Positions 44,471-57,180 of a stretch of 64,000 nucleotides of DNA are shown here, one piece after another. A model generated the notes under the pieces. It was not told the origin of the DNA. It did no database searches and saw only the letters and a program-made list of their open reading frames with translations. The position numbers and the translations under genes were made by a program. Source of the DNA: Typha latifolia. Its lineage: Eukaryota > Streptophyta > Magnoliopsida > Poales > Typhaceae. Within the stretch, counting starts at the first letter, position 1, and every line of letters begins with the position of its first letter. The stretch is from contig CM034107.1 of assembly GCA_019914945.1 (NCBI GenBank), positions 4,278,001 to 4,342,000 of the forward strand, read 5' to 3'.

Positions 44471-47400
44471 GAGAAAAAGACTATTTATATTTCTCAAAAG
44501 AATAAAGCTATCAATATTTCACAAGTGAATAGAGCTTTAATCTTTCTCAGGACAAACTTAGTCACAACTTATTTTAGATTCTTAAGCACACATGGGCTGC
44601 GACGACTCTCTCTTTTTACCTCCTTTACGAATGCAATAGATAATGAGATTCTTCACCGATGGGTCCACTCGTTATTATTAAAACTTAATTCAATATCAAG
44701 TAGGGTTTGCAATTATTATAGTCTAACTTACTTAAAATATACTATACCGAAATAATACCTAATCTAAACTATTCAAATAGAAAAATATACACATATTTAA
44801 AATAGAAGATAATTAAATAAAGAAGAGAAGTTCTCTATAATAAATAATACAAAGATGGCATGAACATACTACATCCGATTCTCCTTCCCATTTTGAGTTG
44901 AAGCTAAAGCTTTGATAAATTTATTAAATCTCGTCCTAACATTCAAAGCATCTATTCGCAAGTAATTATTATAACATTTTTATGCACATCAAATGTTCTT
45001 CTTAGAAAACTTTCTACGCACTAATAAGTTCTGAAATGGCCACTATGATTAGTTATAATTTTTTATTACGTTGCTTTATGTATTGAGTTAAAGAAAATTA
45101 TATGAAAATTACTTTGAACTTTTACTCCTATCATTATTAGAATTTTGACCATTATACATAAATTACAAAATAAAAATCGGTAAGAGGTTGACATAAATGT
45201 TGTTCATTATTATTATTTTTTCACATTTTTCTTTTTTTAAAGAATTTATTAATTGAAGCGTGCATCGAGCATTTGATTAGAGTCAATGCACGGTAGAGAA
45301 AGCTTTAACAATTTAATTATTTATAATAATAAGTTATACGTGTACTATGTGAAATTATGATTTACGCTCTATATTTTTACTATTTATAAATCGAACTCAA
45401 TGATTTAAAAAATATATATAGAAAATATTCTATCGTTAGATCAATTAGTTAAACTTAACCAAATCTTTGAGTTAAGTTAACTATACTACGAAAATACTCT
45501 CAACCAAGTCATACTAAGAGTATTTTAGTTATTTTAGAAAATAAAATATCTCTATTTAACTGTGTTAATTTAAATCTAATCGAAAGTGTTTTCTGTAAGT
45601 ATTCACAAAATCATAAGACTCGATTTATAAATAATAATAGAAAAATAGGGTGTAAACGATAATTACATTCTAAACTGAGTGTTATATACAAATTTTTTTA
45701 TAATAAAATATGTAAGGAGTATATAAAAAATTTATTCACTCATTATTATATGCTAAATATATAAAAAAACTAAATAATTGTAACTGATGTGGACTCTCCT
45801 TCATTTGAAAATTGAAATCACGAGACAAGTATGCCACTAGGCATTTATTGTGCTAGTATGAAACCTCCATTTCTCCCACGCAATTTACTAGGCAAAGTCC
45901 TAATTAATATAATAATCTACGACATTTAAGAGCTGCCTTGATACTCTCACCCTCCTCTCATTTTATAAATAACTTTTTTTTTTATTCTAAAATAAATTTT
46001 TTATTTTAAAATAATAACTAAACATCGTAATAACTTAATTTTAGAATAGAAATACTATTTATCAATTACTTTATATCAAAGGATATTTATGATAATTTTG
46101 TAAAAAATAAAAAATATAATTTTGTTACTTTATATCATATTAAAAATAATTATTACACTCTTATTTCAGAATGAATACAGATGAATATAAGAATATATTT
46201 TAGAATTGAAACTTGCTCGCATTCATGGGAAAATTACAAAAAAGTTGTTGAATTATAGCTAGCATAATAAATGAGTGCAATTGGTACAATTAATACAAGT
46301 GGATTGTTTAGTTTACTTGACAATTTTCTATAGTAGTAACTGAAGAATAATAATTTCCTTCTTGCTGGCATATTTCACTCTCTTCTCTATACTTTTCTTA
46401 TGTACTTCATGTCATCATTAATTATTATAATTATCTAATTATACCATAATTATTTATTAAAGGTGATTTGAAAACTTTTTTTTAAAAACTTTCTCTCATC
46501 CACTTTTTATAAACAAAATGCACTAAATACATCCTAAAGATATAAAACCATGTAGAGTGAGTTTTTTTTTTTTTTTTTTTAAAGTTTTGCTTGAGGAAAA
46601 CATTATTTCCTAAAGTATAATATTATTTAAATTATTCTTCAAATTATTAGACTTTTTGTCAACTCAATGCTTTGAGAAAGATTTTCATGCTTAAGACAAT
46701 GATTCCTAGGTGATTAATTAAAATTGTTCTTATCTAAAAAAATATATATATTCTTTTGTATAAAATTTACAGAAAGCGATTAATGAATCACTTTATGTAA
46801 AATTATGATATTCTTAAACTTTTACTTTTTATTTTTCTCTATATCTTTCTCATCTAAGTTTAAATTAAACTCCAATCAAAATTATTACATCCTTTTTTCT
46901 TTCACCTTTGTGATATATAATGCATACAAAATTATGCCATTCCAACATATAATTTTCTAATATATTAATATTTTGATAAGTAAACCGTCTTAAAATTAAA
47001 TTAGAGATAATTTCACTTTAATTTTTTTAACTATCATCATTTTTTTTCGTACACTCTTTGATTTCTTTTTACCACATACACTCTCCGATCTAAAATTTTT
47101 TTTGGTTTAGAGGTCTGAATAATTTTTTTTTAGTTAAAAAAAAAAATATATATATAAATATATATTTTTATAATAATTTAGGAGTCTGAGGGACTATAAG
47201 ATTAGTTGCATAAAAAAATAAAGTTAGATTAGAGTCGCTATCTGGGCCTTAAAAGGCGTGATAGAATAGCTTGCGTTACTTAGATTAAAATAAAAAGTCA
47301 TATTAGGGTCGCTATCTCGCCTTAAAGCCCCGATAAGGAAGGGGTCGGATATGTGTACTTTATCCTTACCAGAAGAATCATCTCTACGGCTCTACCTACA

Positions 47401-47700
47401 CGTTTCCGCGCATATCCTCCGTATCTATATGCGAATCTGGATTATCTATCTTATGCTATCCTCGCCATCATAAAGACACGTGCCGGTAACTTATTCCGCT
47501 GCTATTCCTGTTCCTGCACTTATCCGCGTTATCTCCCCCCTTAACTTATCCGTACTCTCCTCTTGACTGCGAGGTATGGAGCCAGTGAGAGTAACTCTAA
47601 GGACCGACAGGTGAGGAGAAGCTTCGTCTCTCTCCTCCTCGTTTAAAGCTCCCATGTCCCCCTCCTCTCCCGCCATTGCTATCGTGTCCTCTTGTCGGCC
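44471..47700. other. AT-rich intergenic DNA and LCAT4-like promoter region
   Basis: Up to about 47200 the DNA is very AT-rich, with homopolymer runs (for example T20 at about 46561) and no coding domain. At 47223-47335 a short motif (TAG(A/G)GTCGCTATCT followed by GCCTTAAA) is tandemly duplicated. From about 47340 GC content rises into the 5' region of the gene starting at 47701. No clear TATA box was identified. Confidence 0.5.
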
Positions 47701-50700
47701 ATGTTCGGCGACTGCGGGCTTCGGCTCCCCTGGCTCCGCCGCGTCGCTGGCGCTGGAGATGGAGGAGGCTCCGACCTCGACCCGGTTCTTCTCGTTTCCG
47801 GAATGGGGGGGTCGATCCTGAACGCGAGGAGAAAGAAGAGCAAGCTTTCGGTCCGCGTTTGGGTCAGGATCCTCCTCGCCAATCTCGAGTTCAGGAAGTA
47901 CCTCTGGTCCATGTACAACTCTAACACTGGTGAGTCGTTCAGAATCGGTCGGCAAAGGTGGTTCCTTTTTGTGTTTGAGTCTGAATTGGTAGGAATTGGG
48001 GTTGATTAGTTTGGATTGGAGGATTATTTGATTTTGACTGGTGGATTGGATTGGTTTGGAAGGGTATGCGGAGGCGTTGGATCCGGATGTGGAGATCGAA
48101 GTGCCGGAGGATGACTATGGCTTGCAGGCGATTGACATTTTGGATCCTTCGTGGGTAAGGTTCATTGGTCATGGTGATTGTTGCAATCTCAATTGCTATC
48201 TTGTTATGCAACTGATATAAAGCAGTGTTGGCGGAGGGGAGGATCGCAAGAAAGCATAGTAAATAGGAATTAAAGTTTTACTTGAACTTTCTCATTTTTC
48301 TTGGCACCTGATATTTCGTTGACTTGATTTATGATTAATGTTATTGCATAAACTTCATTTGCATTGCAGCATATATTCTAATGAAGATATCATTTCTAAT
48401 ATTTTCTTGTCTTCTCTTGTGCTTTTGGTTTTCCAGTGGGTGAAATGTTTGCATCTCACCGATGTTTACCATTTCCATGATATGATTGATATGCTAATTG
48501 AATGCGGTTATCAGAAAGGAACCACACTCTTTGGGTACGGTTATGACTTCCGCCAAAGCAATAGGTAAGGTGATTTAAGATAAAAGTTTGCAATATTAAA
48601 GGCTGTAAACTAATCTCTGCGTGAAAGATCCTAGACTTGCTGGTTCCTGTAATATTTTATTCTCAGTACAGAAAATCCTGCTGATATTACCTCTGGATTT
48701 TATGTTATTGGCAGAATAAGTAAGATAATGGTTGGCTTAAAAGTGAAACTTGAAACTGCTTATAAGGCTTCTGGAGGGAGAAAGATTAATATAATTTCAC
48801 ATTCTATGGGTGGATTACTTGTCCGGTGCTTCATATCTCTGTACAATGATGTGCGTACTTTGCCTCTTTATGAGGATAAATATTTTTGATATTAAGTAAT
48901 TTTAGTTACAATGAGAGAAGCTATGAAGTAGTATGCAAAATAATTGAATATCATTGATCATTTATCAGGTATTTGCAAAGTATGTCAACAAGTGGATTTG
49001 TATAGCATGCCCCTTTCAAGGTAATAGATGGTAGAACAGGTTATTTGTCTGCTTATTTTGTTCCACAGTTTTTTATTTTCTCCTTAAATATTTGCTGGGT
49101 TTCCTAAACTTCAATTTAAAGTTGCATATCTGCTGCCTATGTATTCTAGCTCTTATTCCTGAGATGGGTTTATTGACAGGTGCACCAGGATGCATCAATG
49201 ATTCTCTTTTAACAGGATTGCAGTTTGTTTATGGTTTTGAAAGCTTCTTCTTTGTTTCTAGATGGACGATGCACCAACTGGTAATGCTTTGACATCTTGT
49301 TGTACATCCCAGCCAATGGAATCACCTTGTTTGTCATGTTATTGCATTGCTTTGTGATAAATAAGTTAAATAAGTTACATAATGTAGTTAATTATCTATT
49401 TGGGATATGAAGATAATTAGATCAAATAATGTCATCCTATTTCCTGCTTCACGCTATCTAAGGTACTTTACTTAGCCTTTAAATAAAGAATCATGTGATT
49501 TTGCTGCTGAATTGATTATGTATAATTGCGAGGTCACCTTTCGATGTTCTTCTGATTTAGCTGCTGAATTGATTATGTATAATTGTGAGGTCACCTTGAG
49601 GTGTTTTTCTATGTTCTAATGAGCAACAAGGGGACACTTTCTAATTAGTTAACCAATTATACTGTCAATTTTTAAACGTGTACAAAATTTGGTGAAGAAT
49701 GAATATATGGTAATTTATGTGGAAAAATTATGATCTTGATGTGTTGAAGTCGATTTTTAGGAAAATAACAAGGATAATATCCCTTTTGTGCGAGAAGAAA
49801 TTATTGTATTCTCAATTGTTGTCCAAGGTCCTTCCAAATACCCTATATGCTAGGTGGTTCCCAAAGGTCAAGGCAAGCTAAAAGAAAAATGGAAAAGCAG
49901 ATATTTAACGGTTTAAAGAAAAACTTAAATGCTTTTAGTAACATAAAGAATAACGTCTCATATGAGTTTAGAATCTAGTCATTCAATAAAAAACTATCAA
50001 ATTGGTAAATCTGTGAATAGCTGGATAATCCTTTTGTCTATACTCAACCATGACAGAAACATTTCTGGATGTGATGGTTGGTCCTATGGCTCTGATTTCC
50101 CATATTGGTAGGATAGTTTGATTGGTATTTCCTAATTTTTGTCTCTGATTACATCGCACAAAAGAAAACCAATAAGACAACATGCTCTTACCGCTTGTGT
50201 GTTCCAGTACAAACTGCTGGGGCACAACATCCTATGAAGCAGAAATGCAAGAATTTTTGGGTCAATAATCTACATCTGTAGAATTTGTAAAGTTAAAAGG
50301 TTTTGAAAGAAAACATGCCAAATTAATTTCGAACTGAAGAAATCATTCAAAAAAAATGGAGAAGGTTTAGGACATCTTTGAGAAAAGAATTTAAGCCCAA
50401 GTTTTCTGAAAGCCATACATCTAGGAGTTCTTTTTTTCCTATCTCTCGGAGATGTATCTAGCACATCATATTTGGAACTCTCAAGAGCATTTAATATGAG
50501 GAACAAATGCTACTTTTTTTTTTCTTTTTTATTTTTTTATAAAAGGAACAAGATGTTACTTGTCAGCTAGGTCTTATTTTAATTCTTGCAGCTGTAGAAA
50601 CATTTTGTTCTTTTGGAATGTTTTGTACTACAGAAAATTATAGAATGATTTTCTACACTTTTATATGAGACTATTTAAAATTTTTAGATCCTGAAGGCAT

Positions 50701-53700
50701 AGAGAACTATATCTTTGTTCAAGAGTTTCTTCTGTCTCTTCACTGTTCGTAGTCATTAATTAGTAATCTCAACAGCCTTATAGATATGTTATCGCATTTG
50801 TAATTTTACATTTTTGCATTGGTTTAGTCCACATCTCTTTGAGCAGCAGATTTCCGTATCTGCACTAATTTTATATGCATTTATGTAAAGTAACTGTTGT
50901 TTTGTCTCATATTATGAAGCTGCAAGTTCAAATTTTCATTGTTATGTGGTTCTTCCACTTAAGAAGGATAATTTTGGTAATTTTCTCTGATATGCAGTTG
51001 GTCGAGTGCCCATCTATCTACGAAATGTTGCCAAACCCTAATTTCAAATGGAAACAACAACCACTGGTTAAGGTTTGGCGAAAGCAATCTGGAGAGAAGG
51101 AAGTGGTCAAATTGGATCAATACAATGGAACTAAGTGTGCTTCTCTTTTTGAAGAAGCTTTGAGGAATAATGAGGTTTTCACTTACATGATTACAATCTT
51201 TCTTTTAAGTGCTTTCAGTTAGGGCATTGATCAAGATACTGCTTTAATAACATGTGCTCTGCTTGTATCTCTTGTCAATAATGGAACTGTTTGCAAGTTG
51301 AAGACCAATTTTAAGTTTTATTCATTCAGATTGCAAAGGACTTATTAAGACAAGTTACATGCTTCATAATCTAAGTGAGTAGGGGCACCTCTCTCATGGT
51401 AAGAGAATATTTTCATGAGATATTGCCCAACTGTGTACACTACTCCAGAGTATAGAATTTTCATGAGATTCCCATTGTTGAGGAATTTGAAAATGTAGGA
51501 GATTTGCAACCTAAAGCATTTGGTTCACTGCCAATGCCCTGCTGGTTTCTCTGCATCTATCTACCACCTGGGTATTGTAATATTTATTTTGCAATAGGGA
51601 TCCAATGCCATAGATTTTGTTCCCAACTTTTCTTGACCTTAAATTTAGTTGCCTATTCAATGATTGGATTATTCTTCGTATTTACTTGGTATTACTATTT
51701 GGATAGCCACTCTGTTTCATGAGCTACACAAGAACTCTAGTGATTGCATATGTTGCTTTCTGACAGATGCAACTAGTAATAATAAGCTATTTGAATATAT
51801 GATAATGGCATATTTAGCTAACTCAGATTAGACATAAAGCAATCCCGTGTGAAACATCTGACTGCACTGTTCTTTACTTGTATATAGCTGAAGTTCAACG
51901 GGAAGACAATTCCTGTACCATTTAATTTAGAAATCCTCCAATGGGCTGCTGATACTCGCCAAATTCTCGACAATGCTCAATTGCCAAATACTGTCAGCTT
52001 CTATAACATATTTGGGATATCATTGGACACTCCATATGATATTTGGTATGTTTATTTAAACTATTTATTTATAGTTCTATCAAACTCTTTATGAACTACC
52101 TGACACTTTCCCTTCTTTGCTGTGCATTTTCTACAAGTATCTGTACTTTTCAGTTGAACTATGCATAATGGCTGCTTATTTTTGTGTTCTATTGGTTGTA
52201 GAAATTGACCTTGCTGCTGTTTCTAGGAAATTCCAGTTCCATTTGATTTTTTTACTTAGATTTTGAATGCAAAGGTTGGAGTTTAAGAAGTCCAGACCTA
52301 GGGTTACATGCACATTCCACATGCTATTCAAATATGCCCATTGTCAGCACTCCGCAACATGCAATTGTACATTGACTCATCGTGGCTGCACAGCCATGGT
52401 TGAGGTTCGAGAGGGAGGACTAGGTGGTTCAGATTGCCATTGCGGCAGCCATAATATTATTTTAGAACAATGTTTGTCATTGTTATCATGTATCTTTATA
52501 CTCTTATTCTGCTCTTAGATTCTTGATTTCTTGTAATTTTTGTAATTTGACCTTTCTTCATACCTTCTAGTTATCACACTATGATTTCTTCAAAAGGGAA
52601 CCACATTCCATTTGGTAAATTTCGAGCGAAGTGAAGCTTGAACAGAGAACTTGTCCATTTCTTTTTCTCCTTAAGCCTATCAATCACTGATCAATTTCTC
52701 AAGCTTGTATACATGAACATATGATTAAACTTTTGTTCCGAAGGAACTTCTTGTTTTCTTTTTCATACTTACAAGCATACTAGCTTTCTCTATCCTTTTA
52801 GATTGTAGTGTTGACGACATAAATGACACTCTTATGTATGCATTCCAAGCAATTCCTATTTTACTTTTGGATATTATTTACAATATTCATGCAGGTACTT
52901 TAAGATGTGGCTCTTTTTGTCTATTGCAGCTATGGCTCTGAAGACTCTCCTATTGGTAACTTGTCAGAAATATGCCATAGTATGGTATGTAGATAATCTC
53001 TCTTTTGTGGATGTGTACGACATTTTGCAACTGATTAATGTGGAAGCATCTGACATCTAGATGGTCTTATTTTCAGCCTCAGTATACTTATGTGGATGGA
53101 GATGGTACTGTTCCTGCTGAGTCAGCTAAGGTAGGATTTCCTTTTTTTTTCTGGCATTCCTGTGGGGTAAGGGGGGAAAAGCAGTAATTCTGTGAAAGTT
53201 CAGATATAACAGATCATCCTCTAAGAAAAATCTTATGAATCACTTTAGATACTTGCATAAATAGATACTGTTTCAATATTAGCAATTTGGTGTGATACAA
53301 ATTAACAGACATGAGCAATATCTTGCTACTTTATGTTAACCGATCAAAAACCTTGTAGGGATCTCTATGAATAGTGCATATTATAGGACAGATGTTGCTA
53401 GTACCTCAACCTACATGTAAATTGAGATTGATCTTTAGATGTCAGCTTTTTCTTGCTGATGATCAATTCTAAAGAACATTTTGGGAAGTTGGTACCTCCG
53501 TAGATAGCAATTTACTTGAGCTAAAATTATGTATTTTTCTTTTCTATCATGGATCACATTTCTAGTCAGATCATAATTCCTAATATCACCCTCCTTTCTT
53601 CTTTTGTGATTTGTACATTGTCATTGTCATGGAGAGAGAGTCAATGCCACCCAACGGAGAGTGGTGGTGTTACACCATTTGAGTGGTTGTTAAGTATGGT

Positions 53701-56700
53701 TAGCTTAGGATTAGTGTCTATGCCATTTTGGGGATCATGAGTACAATAGAAGGTTATGTGTTGTCTTATCCAGTTTATGGATGGTGGAGTAAAATACTGC
53801 AACTAGAATGGAAGAGAAATTAGAACAAAAGTTGCAGCAACTTTCTCATGGTCGAATCTAGGAGTCAAAAAGCTACAAGAGTTGGCATGTGGTCTCTTCA
53901 TAGAATGCTTAACCACATTAGCTGAACAAGTGGAAATACAAGTCTGGCTGGTAATTTTGAACATGGTAGGTCTGTATAGCATGGTTTAGTGATTAGTGGT
54001 GAAGTTATCCTTTGGCTTACAAGATGGTAGACTTGTCAATTTTGTAGAGTTTCTTTAGTGGTGGACTTGTAAGATAGATCCCCATAGGCTTTGGCAAGCT
54101 GCAGGTAGAGCATGCTACGCTACATTTCACATTTATTTTACTCCGAGAACTAAGATGGCATTCCAATGACAGTCAAAAGATAGAACTATATCTTTTGAAG
54201 AATACAATAGCCACTTGAAATGAATGAGGTGATAAGAATCTGGAATCTGGTGCATGAACGTGGTCTCCAGTATCCAGTTCATAGGTGTGCATCTTAAAAA
54301 ATGTACTTGACATAACCTTATCTATTTATCTCAAGGCACGTAAGCTCAAGGTATATACAAAAGGTTTGAATAATATATCAAAGTATAAAACACTTGGCTA
54401 ACTTTGGACAAAATTTTTAGGGGTAAGACTTGCAAAATTCTTAAGCTGTCGCAACATAGATTATGACATGCATGTTGACATTGATGCTTCCAGATGGAGA
54501 AGATGGAGATTGATATGACTTCTGCCCTTTTGTGCGTCGTTGAAAGAAATATCCAAGTCTCTAGATGCGAACATGTGATGACAAACATATTAAATCAAAC
54601 AATGGCTGGGATGCAACTATTTCGTTTATGTTGATCAATTCAATCCTTTTTGGATCTGGATTTAATATCTGATTGCATCAATTGGGGCCTTGAATGATGT
54701 ATTAGGTTTAATTTCATTGTTGGGCCAAGTTGATTTGCTTTTAGATTTCATTTGGGTTTAGTTTGAGTCTATGCGTCATTGAAAGAAATATCTAAATCTG
54801 TGGATGTGCAATGCTGAACATATTATATCAAACAACGGCTAAGGTGCAACTATTTCATTTATGTTGATCAATTCAATCCTTTTTGGATCATAATTTGATC
54901 TTTGGGTGAATCAATTGGGTCTAGAATGATGTATTAGGTTTAATTTCATTGTTGGGTCAAGTTGATTTGCTTTTAGACTTCACTTGAGTTTAGTTTAAGT
55001 CTATTAGAGTCATATGAGGTTTAGTACATGCTAATTTGTAATAAGACATGTAACTCAAGGGTATGTTACGGACTAAGTAGAGTCGGTTCGCAACAAGGGT
55101 TTGCTTTGATACCAAATTGTTACAGACCGATTATGGTCAATCTGCAACAAGGGGTCTAGGTGTCGATTAGATGTGGCTAATTTAATGAAGGTGGAAGGTA
55201 GTGGAGCACAATGGAGAGAGAGAAGGTGAATTGTGATGATGTTAACTGAATTCGTTCAAAATAATACAATAAAAGTGATTTATGATTTGGGAAGGTTTGA
55301 GATATGAAACAGAGAGATATCCTAGACATCCAAATCTTAAAAGTGACATCCAATACAAAAGTTAACTTTTTAAAAATGGTGCAGAATACATTATTGAAGT
55401 GAATACTCGATGCTAGTGACGAAGAGAAATTAATTTACTTGTATTCCTATGTTATTCTTATGACTACTTCTATGCTACTCTTACTCTTACTTCTAAGATA
55501 ATCTAATGCTAAAATATAATTCTCAATGATGGATGCTTAAGCAAAAAAAACTGACCCCTCCTATATATAGAGGTTGGCTTGAAGGTTTACAAAACTTAAC
55601 TAGGATTTATCTTAAAGACTTACATAACTTAATTGGAGTTGTTTTATTTTATGAATGTCAACTAAGTATCGTAAGTAAATTGATCCCGGTTGTTCAATCA
55701 TTTGATAACCAGAGTTTGATAAATGATCACTAGAGTCAGGCACAATAGAATTTGATCAATCTTTTTTCTATCGTTAAGATGTAACTTAATTAGACTTACC
55801 TTAAAGACTTATATAACTTAATTAGATTTATTTTAAAAGCTTACATAACTTAATTGGAGTTGTCATAAAAGCTTAGATGACTTAACTATACTTCTCTTAA
55901 GGGCTTATATAAAAAATAAATATGAATTAATTAAAAGATAAATATACTCGATCTATCGAGTTAAATGTTCTCGTGAGATGATCAGATCATACCTAAATTA
56001 CATCACTCCACCACGCTTCCGACTACTTTGTCATCAAAGCATCCATTGTGGTTTTCAAACTTTTCGTTGCTCTCAAACCGTGTGTTCTCAATCTCCGTGT
56101 GGTTCTTATCTGCCACGTGGAGGGTGGCCCACAGTGGCTTGGGTCAAATCTTAGCTATGGGTGGTTTGAGCTAGGGTCTTAATGCAAATAGTTTAGCCTG
56201 CTCTAGTTTAGGCCAAACCCTAGCTGTAGGTGGCTCTATCCAAGCCTTAGGTGCTGTCAGATCAGACCAATCCCTAATTGACGAATTCGGTAAGGTTTCA
56301 GCTAGTGTTGTATCATCTTGTGGTTGGGTAGGACCTTGGGCACCCAAGGGGTGGGTCCGCCCCAAACTTGAGTTACCACGGAAAATCGCAAGCGATTTAT
56401 ACCGGGACTATTCTTTAAGTCGTACCAATACTAATCTCAGTTTTCTTTTCACTAAAATTTAATATTTGCACAAAGTATGGTGATGCACTGAGTATAATGA
56501 TTAAATAGATACAAAAAAATGTAACAATTAAATTTTTGCACGTAAGGATGTAATAAATAAATTTGCACACAGAAAATTTACATGGTCCGACAAGGTACAA
56601 AATGTAATAAAAATAAATATGTGAGTGAACTCACTCATCTGAGTCTAGGCAAGACAACCGAAATCTCAAATATCTAGCTCACATACTAAAAATCACCACC

Positions 56701-57129
56701 TTTAATAATAAATAATAATAAAATTTTCAATTTGAATAATATCAATATTTTTAAAATTAAAAAAAACTAAAAAGAATTAAAATGAGTTAAATTACCCATT
56801 GGATTGGGTTGAGCTTCTGCTGGCCCAGCCTATTCCAAAAAATAGAACTAATCGGACTGGGCCAAGGCCCAGGCAAACAATGGATTGGGCTACGGGTTAA
56901 CCTGCAGTCCACCCAAATTTTAGTGGTTCGGCTCGGGTCTTTGGATCCGAAATCCAAACCCGAACCCGAAAACCAAATAAAAAAAAAGGGTTGGATTGGG
57001 TTAAACCCGAGCCAAACTAGACTTTTCCTTTCCCGCGATCGACGCGAGGAAGAGAAGAGTTGAGGGAGAGAGTGACCGTCGGCGACCCCGCCGGCAGTGG
57101 CTCACGACCACCCTCAAGCCTCTCGGCTC

Positions 57130-57180
<51 letters not shown>

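Noticed and set aside
47692..47700. Upstream TTG start for the LCAT4-like protein
   Set aside because: Plant translation normally needs ATG; the first in-frame ATG is 47701.
47491..47955. 154-codon minus-strand frame over LCAT4 exon 1
   Set aside because: It is antisense to a well-supported coding exon in GC-rich DNA and shows no domain.
55064..55119. PBS at the left LTR marking a separate 5' LTR
   Set aside because: The same PBS-like word is present inside the right LTR too, and the left LTR is preceded by a polypurine tract and flanked by a TSD, so it is the 3' LTR of one element.
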